From a virus: DNA of 31,168 bases. The stretch spans positions 1 through 31,168 of the IMG/VR virus record IMGVR_UViG_3300008107_000588; one strand, 5' to 3'. Every line of letters begins with the position of its first letter. Positions within the stretch are counted from its first letter, which is position 1. The notes beneath the pieces are model-generated. The model saw only the letters and a list, made by a program, of their open reading frames with translations, searched no databases and was not told the DNA's origin. This document shows positions 21,537 through 27,984 of this stretch, in pieces. A program made the position numbers and the translations under genes.

Positions 21537-21786
21537 GACAGCTCTTATCATACTGTCTTTCTTTATGCTAACAACATTTTTAGCATTTGTTATGATAAAC
21601 ATTCCAACAAATTGGATTCTACCCATCTTTGGTATCGTTTTACTTGGCATTGTTATACAAGCCATTTATAAAGTAGTTTTAAGTCAAATGAAATGGGACG
21701 AAGAAATCTTGGAAAGAGAACAGGAATGGAAAAGAATTGATTCTGAACGTTATGAAAGAAAGATGAATCATCATGATACTAAATGA
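21508..21786 (+). CDS. Two-helix membrane protein with charged tail (92 aa)
   Basis: Two transmembrane helices, about residues 9-31 (ALIILSFFMLTTFLAFVMIN) and 36-57 (WILPIFGIVLLGIVIQAIYK), are followed by a charged helical tail (WDEEILEREQEWKRIDSERY) likely in the cytoplasm. The size and layout would fit a holin or a membrane anchor, but there is no endolysin next to it, so I leave it unknown. It overlaps both neighbours. Confidence 0.65.
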   Translation: MKIHKKAAIKTALIILSFFMLTTFLAFVMINIPTNWILPIFGIVLLGIVIQAIYKVVLSQMKWDEEILEREQEWKRIDSERYERKMNHHDTK

Positions 21787-22057
21787 TGAATTGTTGAATT
21801 CTCTATCGACCATTTCGGTTCAATTAAATGTCAATCATATCGAATCTCTTTCATACAGAGGATTAGATGGAGATGAATATGAGAAATTACTCAAAGAAAA
21901 ATTAGTTCGAAAATTGATAGACGGATTAATGAATTCGAATCATATCGAATTTACTGCACAAGAAGATACGAATCAAATGAGTCGAATTTATCGTGCCAGA
22001 GTTGTCACAGCTAATGCAAGTGTAATTGGTAAACTAAGAAAAGAATCAATAATATAA
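21773..22057 (+). CDS. Unknown soluble protein (94 aa)
   Basis: The 94-residue protein is mixed alpha/beta (LNDELLNSLSTISVQLNV, KLLKEKLVRKLIDGLMNSN, IYRARVVTANASVIGKL). It overlaps the membrane ORF by 14 nt and lies just before phoH. The stretch IEFTAQEDTNQMSRIYRARV looks like a small beta-hairpin and may be structural. No family is recognised. Confidence 0.6.
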   Translation: MILNDELLNSLSTISVQLNVNHIESLSYRGLDGDEYEKLLKEKLVRKLIDGLMNSNHIEFTAQEDTNQMSRIYRARVVTANASVIGKLRKESII

Positions 22058-22072
22058 CAAAAGGGAGAATTA

Positions 22073-22840
22073 ATGGCAAGAAAATCTTCTGTAGACCTGC
22101 AAATTGTTGAAAGTGAACATTCAACAAAAAACTCAAAAATAAAAACAGGAACACATAATTTGAGAATTAAAATAGATGATTTAAAAACATTTGACCCATT
22201 GACAGAAAATCAAAAAATATTTTTTGATGCATATAAAAGGCAAGATTATTTTATAGCACTGCATGGTGTAGCAGGAACAGGAAAAACATTTTGTGCATTA
22301 TATAAAGCCTTAGAAGAAGTTTTAGATAGAAATAATCCTTTTCAGAAAATCATTGTTGTTCGTTCGGCTGTACAGTCTAGAGAAATTGGCCATTTACCGG
22401 GTGATGTACATGAGAAGATGGAAATCTATCAGCAACCATATAGACAAATTTGTGAAACATTATTCGGACGCAGAGATGCATGGGATAGATTAGAAGAACA
22501 GGGGCATATTGAATTTATTTCCACCTCATTTATCCGGGGAATGTCCTTCGATGACGCAATCATTATCGTTGATGAATGTCAGAATTTATCATTCGAGGAA
22601 ATTGATACCGTTATGACCCGAGTTGGATATCGTTCAAAAATTATTTGGTGTGGTGATTATCGTCAAACTGATTTGAACAAAAAGAAAAATGATGTTTCTG
22701 GTATTTTGAAATTCTTTGACATTGCATACCATATGGCAGCATTTACAAGAGTTGAATTTACAGTTGAAGATATTGTGAGAAGTAGTTTAGTAAAAGATTA
22801 CATTATCGCAAAGTTGAAAGTAGAAGATTTGAATAACTAA
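22073..22840 (+). CDS. phoH: PhoH-like P-loop ATPase
   Basis: The 255-residue protein has Walker A GVAGTGKT (residues 65-72), Walker B IIIVDECQN (163-171), the PhoH hallmarks IVVRSAVQSREIGHLPG and DDAIIIVDECQNLS, and a C-terminal GDYRQTDL. PhoH proteins are RNA-helicase-like ATPases common in T4-like phages; their exact role in infection is unsettled. The name reflects Pho control in E. coli, but I see no Pho-like repeats here. GGGAG 5 nt before the ATG gives the start. Complete. Confidence 0.93.
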   Translation: MARKSSVDLQIVESEHSTKNSKIKTGTHNLRIKIDDLKTFDPLTENQKIFFDAYKRQDYFIALHGVAGTGKTFCALYKALEEVLDRNNPFQKIIVVRSAVQSREIGHLPGDVHEKMEIYQQPYRQICETLFGRRDAWDRLEEQGHIEFISTSFIRGMSFDDAIIIVDECQNLSFEEIDTVMTRVGYRSKIIWCGDYRQTDLNKKKNDVSGILKFFDIAYHMAAFTRVEFTVEDIVRSSLVKDYIIAKLKVEDLNN

Positions 22841-22854
22841 CACAGGAGTATATT

Positions 22855-23286
22855 ATGATTTATTTTGATGATGAAAGAGATTATAGTAAAATCGTTGAAG
22901 AATGGATTCGTGATTTCATTGCAACAATGGACGAGGGTGTGCTTACAGCAGGCAATGATTCGGGTGAGGCACCTTTTGGTGTAAAAATCATTTTCGATGG
23001 CTATGGGTATGATGAAGAAAATGATTTGGAAAATAATGATACAAACACATTGTCGTTTGCTGTATTCATTCACAAAAATTCATTGAATGAGGAATTTCCA
23101 CCACATGAACAAACGCCTTGGGCTTTGATTCATCGACCAAAAGAAGAAGTTTGCATTTGGGCTTGGTATGATGTCAATGCTGATTTAGTTGATATCATAC
23201 CATTTGAAGATAATAATTCTACAGAGTTGGATCCAAAATTTGTCAGCAATTTAATTCATGAAATTTATATGAGGGAGTTACAATGA
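22855..23286 (+). CDS. Acidic unknown protein (143 aa)
   Basis: The 143-residue protein is very acidic (DFIATMDEGVLTAGNDSGEA, YGYDEENDLENNDTN) and aromatic near PWALIHRP and CIWAWYDV. It has no signal peptide. AGGAG precedes the ATG. It begins a run of four overlapping genes (to 24735) that probably function together. Strong acidity could mean DNA mimicry or binding to basic proteins, but this is only suggestive. Confidence 0.68.
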   Translation: MIYFDDERDYSKIVEEWIRDFIATMDEGVLTAGNDSGEAPFGVKIIFDGYGYDEENDLENNDTNTLSFAVFIHKNSLNEEFPPHEQTPWALIHRPKEEVCIWAWYDVNADLVDIIPFEDNNSTELDPKFVSNLIHEIYMRELQ

Positions 23287-23786
23287 GTTTAGTACAATAT
23301 GCAGAAAGTGAATTAGACCGTATTGGTATGACCGATGATGATGACATGAATGGAGCAATGCGTAGACATTTGCTACACATGATACATGAATTTTCAGAAG
23401 AAGGACATTCTGGATTCTCTGCGAGTTATGCATTACAGTGTTTAGAAAAATTACTTCGTTTTAAACCACTATCACCATTAACAGGTGAAGATGATGAATG
23501 GACTGATGTTGCTGAAATCAGTGGAAAACCACACTATCAAAACAAAAGATGTGGTTCTGTATTCAAAGATGGTAAAGACGGTGAAGCATATGATATCGAT
23601 GGTAAAGTATTTTGGGAATGGTATAAAGATGATGATGGAAATGTATATAAATCACATTACACCGCTTTCGAAAGTCGTGTACCAGTAAAATTTCCTTATA
23701 TTGTGCCTGATGAGCCAATCTATGAGTGGCGTGTTTCATCGCATGATCCACAACAAGCCGAACAAAATGAAGAAGGTTTTGTGTAA
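23283..23786 (+). CDS. Conserved-type phage protein (167 aa), unknown
   Basis: The N-terminal part (SLVQYAESELDRIGM, HMIHEFSEEGHSGFSAS, LLRFKPLSPLTGEDDEW) matches a widely spread phage family with a GHSGxSA...LLxFKPLTPLTxxxDEW core. The C-terminal part is a WW-like repeat region (FKDGKDGEAYDIDGKVFWEW). It is translation-coupled to the previous gene (ATGA). The biochemical role is unknown. Confidence 0.78.
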   Translation: MSLVQYAESELDRIGMTDDDDMNGAMRRHLLHMIHEFSEEGHSGFSASYALQCLEKLLRFKPLSPLTGEDDEWTDVAEISGKPHYQNKRCGSVFKDGKDGEAYDIDGKVFWEWYKDDDGNVYKSHYTAFESRVPVKFPYIVPDEPIYEWRVSSHDPQQAEQNEEGFV

Positions 23787-24025
23787 TGAAATTTTGGACT
23801 ATCGTTTATCCCGATGAGACAGAATCAGGTCAAGAATACACACATTGGGAAACATTATCTGATCAAGATATTTTAGAGCAATACTGGTCTTACTGGTATG
23901 TTCGTATGATTGAAAATAATCAACCTATTGAGAAACTAACATCCGAACAATGTATTGAAGATTGGTGTGTCATACATTGGGCAGAGCGAAACTATTGGCG
24001 TGAGATGAAGGATTGCATAACATGA
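23786..24025 (+). CDS. Trp-rich small protein (79 aa)
   Basis: The 79-residue protein is strikingly rich in Trp and Tyr (MKFWTIVYPDE, ILEQYWSYWYVRMIE, CVIHWAERNYWREMK). It starts on the last base of the previous stop (TAATG) and ends overlapping the next gene (ATGA). No family is recognised, but the coupling on both sides and the clean frame make it a real gene. Confidence 0.7.
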   Translation: MKFWTIVYPDETESGQEYTHWETLSDQDILEQYWSYWYVRMIENNQPIEKLTSEQCIEDWCVIHWAERNYWREMKDCIT

Positions 24026-24735
24026 GAAACAATTTTTTTGAAATTACTTGGTCAGACTATAAATTTTGGCACATGTATTTGATATGGCCAACAGAGGGTG
24101 ATGAAAACAAATATTTAAAAATTTCATTTGGTTTCTGGAAATTCTTTGCAAGTATAGGATTGTGGCCAACAAAAGGTGTTGGAGATTTTACTTCAATTAT
24201 GGGACCAAAATATGGTTTCTCATATAGTGAAGGTGTATTTTTTATCTACAAAGGATTGGACAAATACACTGCAATTGATATGCCATGGCGTTGGCAAATT
24301 GTTCGCCATGACCTTTTATTGCCTGATGGTAGTGTATATCAAACCAATTTGTGGGATTATTCTGGCGAAAAAATTGGTGAACATTACCATTGGCATGAAA
24401 TGTTAAATGGTTGGAAGGATGAAAATCTAAAAAGAGGCCTTTTAGAAAAATGTGCTAGAACGGTAGAATTGGATCACTATACAAAAGATGGTCGCCGTCA
24501 ACAGGCAATAATCACATTAACGGGTGAAGAAAGAGAATGGCGTTGGTTGTGGTTTACATGGTTGCCATTATTCAATAAAGTTGAACGAGTTGTTTCTTGT
24601 GAATCAAATGTCGAATTGGGCAAGAAAGCAGGAACATGGAAAGGCGGCATGATGGGTTGGAGTTGCGATTGGGCAATAAATGAAAGTATGGAAATGGCAT
24701 TTAGAAGATGGTATGATAAGTGGGACGGCAATTAA
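24022..24735 (+). CDS. Unknown conserved-type phage protein (237 aa)
   Basis: The 237-residue protein contains PKYGFSYSEGVFFIYKG, DMPWRWQIVRHDLLLPDG, EEREWRWLWFTWLPLFNKV and ELGKKAGTWKGGMMGWSCDW. This combination of EExEWRWxWFxWLP and GxxKGSWKGGxxG-like blocks is familiar from hypothetical proteins of many phages, without assigned function. The start is ATG 24022 in the overlap with the previous stop; an extension of three residues to TTG 24013 is unlikely. No transmembrane segment despite the many Trp. Confidence 0.76.
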   Translation: MRNNFFEITWSDYKFWHMYLIWPTEGDENKYLKISFGFWKFFASIGLWPTKGVGDFTSIMGPKYGFSYSEGVFFIYKGLDKYTAIDMPWRWQIVRHDLLLPDGSVYQTNLWDYSGEKIGEHYHWHEMLNGWKDENLKRGLLEKCARTVELDHYTKDGRRQQAIITLTGEEREWRWLWFTWLPLFNKVERVVSCESNVELGKKAGTWKGGMMGWSCDWAINESMEMAFRRWYDKWDGN

Positions 24736-24768
24736 TCATGAAACTGTGTTACCTATACAACAAACCAC

Positions 24769-24797
24769 TTGATAAAAAAATTTAGATGAAGTATAAT
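24769..24797 (+). promoter_or_regulatory. Strong sigma70 promoter
   Basis: -35 TTGATA (24769-24774), exactly 17 nt, and a perfect -10 TATAAT (24792-24797). The expected start of transcription near 24804 leaves a leader of about 24 nt with AAGGAG before the TTG start at 24828. It shows that the ATG at 24786 cannot be the start of the downstream gene on this transcript. Confidence 0.85.
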
Positions 24798-24827
24798 ACT
24801 TTAAACACATTCATAGAAGGAGATGTT

Positions 24828-25022
24828 TTGGACAACGGCAATAAAGAAATTCTAATCGATAAGGAAGATTTAGAATCTATTCTACAAAAGGTGAAAGAGA
24901 TTGGTTGTGATACACCATTCTATATTCGCCAACAAAAAGATCAAGAGAGTGATGCCTCTTTTGAAGTTGAAGTGCCTTTTAAATTAAAAGGAATTTTCGG
25001 TTTTTTTACGTTTAGGGTCTAA
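24828..25022 (+). CDS. Small unknown protein with TTG start (64 aa)
   Basis: An in-frame ATG at 24786 lies upstream of the promoter's start point, while TTG 24828 has AAGGAG (24817-24822) 5 nt before it, so TTG is chosen. The product starts MDNGNKEILIDKEDLESI and continues with EIGCDTPFYIRQQKDQESD and FEVEVPFKLKGIFGFFTF, a small alpha/beta protein. Unknown function; it heads an early-type operon of short genes. Confidence 0.66.
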   Translation: MDNGNKEILIDKEDLESILQKVKEIGCDTPFYIRQQKDQESDASFEVEVPFKLKGIFGFFTFRV

Positions 25023-25026
25023 CATA

Positions 25027-25251
25027 ATGGAAGATACAATTTTCGATGACGAGATCATTGAAGCTGCAGTAAAATTAGATGACTTTTTGCTTGAATTAGT
25101 CGAACAAGGTTTTGGTCCAAATGCAATTAATGGTATTGTGTTAGCCCGTCTAATGATACTAAACAGAGAAACCGATAACGAATCCGATTTTTATTCGTTT
25201 TTAACTACAGTGCAAAACGATAGAAACTTAACACCTAAAACATTGCAATGA
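25027..25251 (+). CDS. Small helical protein (74 aa), unknown
   Basis: The 74-residue protein is acidic at the start (MEDTIFDDEIIEAAVKLDD), with FGPNAINGIVLARLMILNRE in the middle. It looks all-helical. Its gene starts 4 nt after the previous stop and overlaps the next start (ATGA). ORFs of this form are seen in T4-like phages without known function. Confidence 0.66.
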   Translation: MEDTIFDDEIIEAAVKLDDFLLELVEQGFGPNAINGIVLARLMILNRETDNESDFYSFLTTVQNDRNLTPKTLQ

Positions 25252-25400
25252 ACGCAAATAATATCGTTTACTTGAAAACTCAGGAAAAACCAGAACCTTT
25301 AATTGATTCTGATTATTTTGGCTCTGAGAAAATTCCAGTAAACGATTTATTATCTTTAATTGATTTGATAAAGAAAGCAAAAGAAAATGGGAATACTTAG
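25248..25400 (+). CDS. Small unknown protein (50 aa)
   Basis: The 50-residue protein begins MNANNIVYLKTQEKPEPLID and ends in an amphipathic helix (VNDLLSLIDLIKKAKENGNT). It starts in the previous stop (ATGA) and overlaps the next ORF by 14 nt. Coupled translation is the main evidence. No family is recognised. Confidence 0.58.
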   Translation: MNANNIVYLKTQEKPEPLIDSDYFGSEKIPVNDLLSLIDLIKKAKENGNT

Positions 25401-25545
25401 TCTTTTCGTTGATACTTTTTTTGCTTGGTTATTTTGGCAATGGTCGAGTGAGAATTATAATGAAGGCAAAAAAATCTCTGCCTATTTTTATTTGTTTCTG
25501 AGTGCCTTGTTCGGTGCATTTGTTTTTAACACATTATTTAAATAA
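25387..25545 (+). CDS. Small two-helix membrane protein (52 aa)
   Basis: The 52-residue protein has two hydrophobic segments, GILSLFVDTFFAWLFWQW and ISAYFYLFLSALFGAFVFN, joined by a short polar loop (SSENYNEGKK). It overlaps the preceding ORF by 14 nt. The length fits a phage membrane peptide, for example a pinholin-like or host-interacting one, but nothing further supports that. Confidence 0.56.
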   Translation: MGILSLFVDTFFAWLFWQWSSENYNEGKKISAYFYLFLSALFGAFVFNTLFK

Positions 25546-25564
25546 AAGAATTGAGGAAAATATT

Positions 25565-25744
25565 ATGAAAGTTTTAACCACTACCACAATCGGTCGTTCG
25601 GTATCAATTGTGTCTAATCAAATTGTTAGAGTTGAAGAACATGGTGATTCGCATCGATCATGGATTTTTACAACAGATGGACAATCAGTTGTTGTTGATA
25701 TGCCTTATCTTGAAGTTGTGGGATTTTTAAAAAGTATTGATTGA
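25565..25744 (+). CDS. Small beta-rich protein (59 aa), unknown
   Basis: The 59-residue protein (VLTTTTIGRSVSIVSNQIVR, DSHRSWIFTTDGQSVVVDMP) is probably a small beta-barrel. ATG 25565 is chosen because GAGG lies 9 nt upstream; the frame is open further upstream but that part covers the membrane ORF. Unknown role. Confidence 0.62.
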   Translation: MKVLTTTTIGRSVSIVSNQIVRVEEHGDSHRSWIFTTDGQSVVVDMPYLEVVGFLKSID

Positions 25745-25753
25745 GAGTAAATA

Positions 25754-25936
25754 ATGTGGACTTTAGTTATCATGTTACACGCCATTTCACCGAATGTGCC
25801 GCCATCAAAAGGATCAATAACTTTACCTACTCAAAATATTGAAGAATGTCAGCAAGTACGAGATTATGTAAAAAAGGCCTGGGAATCCGACAAGTATAGA
25901 GTAACAGCAAATTGTGTACCTAATGGTAGGAGATAA
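25754..25936 (+). CDS. Small secreted or anchored protein, paralogue A (60 aa)
   Basis: The 60-residue protein has a hydrophobic N-terminus (MWTLVIMLHAI), then KGSITLPTQNIEECQQVRDY, a Lys/Trp helix, and TANCVPNG with a second Cys. It shares its layout with the minus-strand ORF at 27489-27686: MWxLxIxL, KGSI, ECxxxxxxxxxA, then AxC. The two cysteines may form a disulfide after export. The TAATG-like start lies 9 nt after the preceding stop. Confidence 0.6.
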   Translation: MWTLVIMLHAISPNVPPSKGSITLPTQNIEECQQVRDYVKKAWESDKYRVTANCVPNGRR

Positions 25937-25937
25937 T

Positions 25938-26207
25938 ATGCAGCAATTAGAAATAAAATTTTTCTGGCCATTAACGGAACAAATTCCTCTTGACCTTGAT
26001 TATGCAGATTGCGAGGCGCCAAAACTTTCCGCAGTAAAATTATATTCGAATTATGCGATACGAAATATAAATGATATTACCACTACCTTTGTTGCTAGCA
26101 ATTTGTCGATTGATGTAGATACTACTGTAATCAAAACAAAAGATGAACCACCATTCTATCGTAAAATGCTTTATAAAATGATGGGTATAAAATGGGAGAA
26201 AAAATGA
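25938..26207 (+). CDS. Conserved-type small phage protein (89 aa)
   Basis: The 89-residue protein begins MQQLEIKFFWPLTEQIPLDL, a signature I associate with small proteins found in many freshwater and marine tailed phages, and ends RKMLYKMMGIKWEKK. The start ATG 25938 has GGAG 6 nt before it. It overlaps the next gene by 4 nt. Function unknown. Confidence 0.72.
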   Translation: MQQLEIKFFWPLTEQIPLDLDYADCEAPKLSAVKLYSNYAIRNINDITTTFVASNLSIDVDTTVIKTKDEPPFYRKMLYKMMGIKWEKK

Positions 26208-26518
26208 GTGATACAAAATTCATGGAAGAATACACTGAGATGATAATTGAAGAATGTCGTAAGGCTTTGCATCCTGAGCAAGACTTGATGCAAAAGCATG
26301 GCATACACAAATATATTGATGCTGATTGCCAGTCGAGGATTGAAATGATATCTGACTTGATTATAAAAGAATGTATTGCTTGCTGCGGTAGTCAGGCCGA
26401 TAAGAAAAATATTCTTAAACGATTTGGTTATGAAATACCTAGCGATATAAAGTATAAGGGACCAGATGCTCATTGGTCGATTACAAGTCAATACAATAGA
26501 GATTATAATATACCATGA
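26204..26518 (+). CDS. LIIxEC-family protein 1 (104 aa), unknown
   Basis: The 104-residue protein contains two related helices, TEMIIEECRKALHPE and SDLIIKECIACCGSQADKKN, followed by ILKRFGYE. The pattern LIIxEC...(K/D)xIxxxFG also occurs in the genes at 26786 and 29136, so the three form a small paralogous family. The start is ATG 26204 in the previous stop, with GGGAG upstream. Possibly a protein-protein interaction module; not identified. Confidence 0.68.
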   Translation: MSDTKFMEEYTEMIIEECRKALHPEQDLMQKHGIHKYIDADCQSRIEMISDLIIKECIACCGSQADKKNILKRFGYEIPSDIKYKGPDAHWSITSQYNRDYNIP

Positions 26519-26793
26519 GTCGATTAAATTGTGATGAACTGTTAGTGATATTGCAGGAAGAATGTGGTGAAGTAGTGCAGATTATTTCAAAGATTCACCG
26601 ATTTGGATTATATAATTTTAATCCAATTACCGAGGAACATAATGATACTCTACTACACAAAGAAGTGGGAGATTTATTGTGTATGATTGAGTTGTGTGTA
26701 GAGAAAAAAATTTTGGATGAAAAAGAATTAACCCATTACATAGCAGAGAAACGCAAGAAGTTGAAAAAGTGGAGTAATTTGGATCATGAATGA
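26515..26793 (+). CDS. MazG-like nucleotide pyrophosphohydrolase
   Basis: The 92-residue all-helical protein has the metal-binding pattern of the MazG/dUTPase-like superfamily: ILQEECGEVVQIISKI (ExxE around Glu16 and Glu19) and LLHKEVGDLLCMIELC (ExxD: Glu50, Asp53). These enzymes hydrolyse NTPs or dNTPs to monophosphates; phage versions may lower (p)ppGpp or clean up modified dNTPs. The size matches single-domain phage MazG. It overlaps both neighbours (ATGA and 8 nt). Confidence 0.75.
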   Translation: MSRLNCDELLVILQEECGEVVQIISKIHRFGLYNFNPITEEHNDTLLHKEVGDLLCMIELCVEKKILDEKELTHYIAEKRKKLKKWSNLDHE

Positions 26794-27019
26794 AAAGATT
26801 AAAGAATTGGCCGAAAAGGCCGGTTTCCTACTATGGGAAGATGAGCCATGGAAACCTGAAGGTGCTATCGTTGATTGGGGATCACAATATGATGGTGAGT
26901 TGGAAAGATTCGCTGAGTTGATTATCAATGAATGTTTAGGTATATGTGAAGAACTAGGCGATAAAGGAATGGATGGTCATTATTGTGCTGATAAAATCAG
27001 TAAAACATTTAGGAGTTAA
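26786..27019 (+). CDS. LIIxEC-family protein 2 (77 aa), unknown
   Basis: The 77-residue protein begins MNEKIKELAEKAGFLLWEDE and has ERFAELIINECLGICEELGD near the middle, then CADKISKTF. It is related to the gene at 29136 (MNDRIKELLSQAG...FAELIIKECADL...) in both start and core. Such short ORFs are repeatedly copied in phage early regions. Function unknown. Confidence 0.68.
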   Translation: MNEKIKELAEKAGFLLWEDEPWKPEGAIVDWGSQYDGELERFAELIINECLGICEELGDKGMDGHYCADKISKTFRS

Positions 27020-27022
27020 AGA

Positions 27023-27223
27023 ATGATATTAAACTATTTTAGAGAACAGATTGAGGGCGGTGCCACAGACAACTGGTTCTATGGCACTGAAATGAACGGC
27101 GAAGTTCGTGTTGAGCGTCATCGTGGCAGTCTTGACGTATTTCCCACCAATCTAAAATTTGTTCGAATGGCAGGAAGTGTTCCATTCTTTACACTGGACA
27201 CATACGATGAACGAGGCAATTGA
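27023..27223 (+). CDS. Small unknown protein (66 aa)
   Basis: The 66-residue protein (NYFREQIEGGATDNWFYGTE, VRVERHRGSLDVFPTNLKFV) is probably beta-rich. It has AGGAG upstream of the ATG and overlaps the next ORF by 17 nt. Nothing recognisable. Confidence 0.6.
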   Translation: MILNYFREQIEGGATDNWFYGTEMNGEVRVERHRGSLDVFPTNLKFVRMAGSVPFFTLDTYDERGN

Positions 27224-27329
27224 GTTCGTTATGCAATTCTATAATATCTCCAGAGATGATGTTATCAGCCTTTATTGGGATGAGGTTGAAGCCTACATGC
27301 AATTACTTAATCATGGAGTTGAAAAATGA
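27207..27329 (+). CDS. Small helical protein (40 aa)
   Basis: A 40-residue, acidic, helical ORF (MNEAIEFVMQFYNISRDDVI, ending YMQLLNHGVEK). It overlaps the preceding gene by 17 nt and the following one by 4 nt (ATGA), and its 3' end supplies GGAG for the next start. Short, but the coupling supports it. Confidence 0.52.
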   Translation: MNEAIEFVMQFYNISRDDVISLYWDEVEAYMQLLNHGVEK

Positions 27330-27499
27330 AAATATTTGTAATCGCTGTGACTACGGTCGGTTTCATTCTACTGCTTAGTTGGATTGTAATGTTGCCACTC
27401 AATTTTAAAGATGATGAGTGTACCGCTAAGAACGGTATATTGGTGAAAACGGTCAATGGTTATTATTGCTTTGACCAAAAAGTTTTAATTAAAATGTAG
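27326..27499 (+). CDS. Single-pass membrane protein with Cys pair (57 aa)
   Basis: The 57-residue protein has an N-terminal helix KIFVIAVTTVGFILLLSWIV and a short periplasmic part with two cysteines (DDECTAKNG and GYYCFDQK). It resembles the C-terminal part of the membrane protein at 20645. It starts in the previous stop (ATGA) with GGAG upstream and overlaps the convergent minus gene by 11 nt. Role unknown; it could be a disulfide-stabilised membrane peptide acting in the host envelope. Confidence 0.6.
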   Translation: MKIFVIAVTTVGFILLLSWIVMLPLNFKDDECTAKNGILVKTVNGYYCFDQKVLIKM

Positions 27500-27686
27500 A
27501 GTTAGGTGTTAGATAATCTTTGAATGTACATGATGCATTGATTTTCGTACCTTTGAGTGAGAGTGCTTGGATTGCCTTTTGCATGTCGGCGGTACATTCT
27601 GCCTCTGTTTTATAGAGGTTGAATATTGAACCTTTATGCTTATGCGGTGGTTCGGATGAGAGTACGATTAAGAGTAGGATCCACAT
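27489..27686 (-). CDS. Small secreted or anchored protein, paralogue B (65 aa, minus strand)
   Basis: The 65-residue protein is the only minus-strand gene in the right-hand block. It starts MWILLLIVLSSEPPHKHKGS and has NLYKTEAECTADMQKAIQAL and INASCTFKD, parallel in layout to the plus-strand ORF at 25754. That paralogy is the reason to believe it. Its ATG abuts the ATG of the divergent gene (CATATG), and TATAAATA lies 5 nt upstream on its strand, so its message may be late and nearly leaderless. Confidence 0.6.
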   Translation of the reverse strand: MWILLLIVLSSEPPHKHKGSIFNLYKTEAECTADMQKAIQALSLKGTKINASCTFKDYLTPNSTF

Positions 27687-27851
27687 ATGATTATTTATAG
27701 AGAATTGCCCTTGGAGGAGAAAGATCGTTTAGCTCAGGAGTTTATAGAGACAACGGTTGATTTGCCGAGTCCCGATAATTATCCGAAGGTAGTACAGACT
27801 ATGTTTCGATTTTTCCTTTATAGTAAAGGTGTAATGGTGCAGAATGACTAA
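27687..27851 (+). CDS. Small unknown protein (54 aa)
   Basis: The 54-residue protein begins MIIYRELPLEEKDRLAQEFI and has DLPSPDNYPKVVQTMFRFFL, a compact helical domain. Its ATG is immediately next to the divergent start of the minus gene, so it lacks a leader-located ribosome-binding site of its own. It overlaps the lipoprotein gene by 8 nt. Unknown function. Confidence 0.6.
   Translation: MIIYRELPLEEKDRLAQEFIETTVDLPSPDNYPKVVQTMFRFFLYSKGVMVQND
27692..27699 (-). promoter_or_regulatory. Candidate late promoter for the minus-strand paralogue
   Basis: The minus strand reads TATAAATA, a perfect match to the T4 late promoter box, ending 5 nt before the minus-strand ATG. The box lies within the first codons of the plus-strand gene, so an overlap by chance cannot be excluded. 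Confidence 0.45.
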
Positions 27852-27984
27852 TTATATAATATTAGTGTTATTACTTTCAGGTTGTGCCTCGCCGTATCAA
27901 TTGAGAGTGATATCTGTATCTGATAAACCGACCCATCATTGTATAGAGAAAAACCGTATAATTTGCGAGTATAGAACAAAATGA
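27844..27984 (+). CDS. Small lipoprotein (46 aa)
   Basis: The 46-residue protein has a type II signal peptide with lipobox LLSGC (Cys14) after NYIILVLLL, and a short mature part of 33 residues with two more cysteines (HHCIEKN, IICEYRTK). It is coupled to the Pal-like lipoprotein gene (ATGA), suggesting both work at the outer membrane. It could be an Rz1-like spanin piece, but no partner Rz is seen, so this is open. Confidence 0.68.
   Translation: MTNYIILVLLLSGCASPYQLRVISVSDKPTHHCIEKNRIICEYRTK

Noticed and set aside
21508-21786. Holin call for the two-helix membrane protein
   Set aside because: The topology fits, but there is no endolysin or spanin gene nearby and many unrelated phage membrane proteins look the same.
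24738-24785. 15-codon ORF (MKLCYLYNKPLDKKI) before the 24769 promoter
   Set aside because: Too short, no ribosome-binding site, and it overlaps the -35 box.
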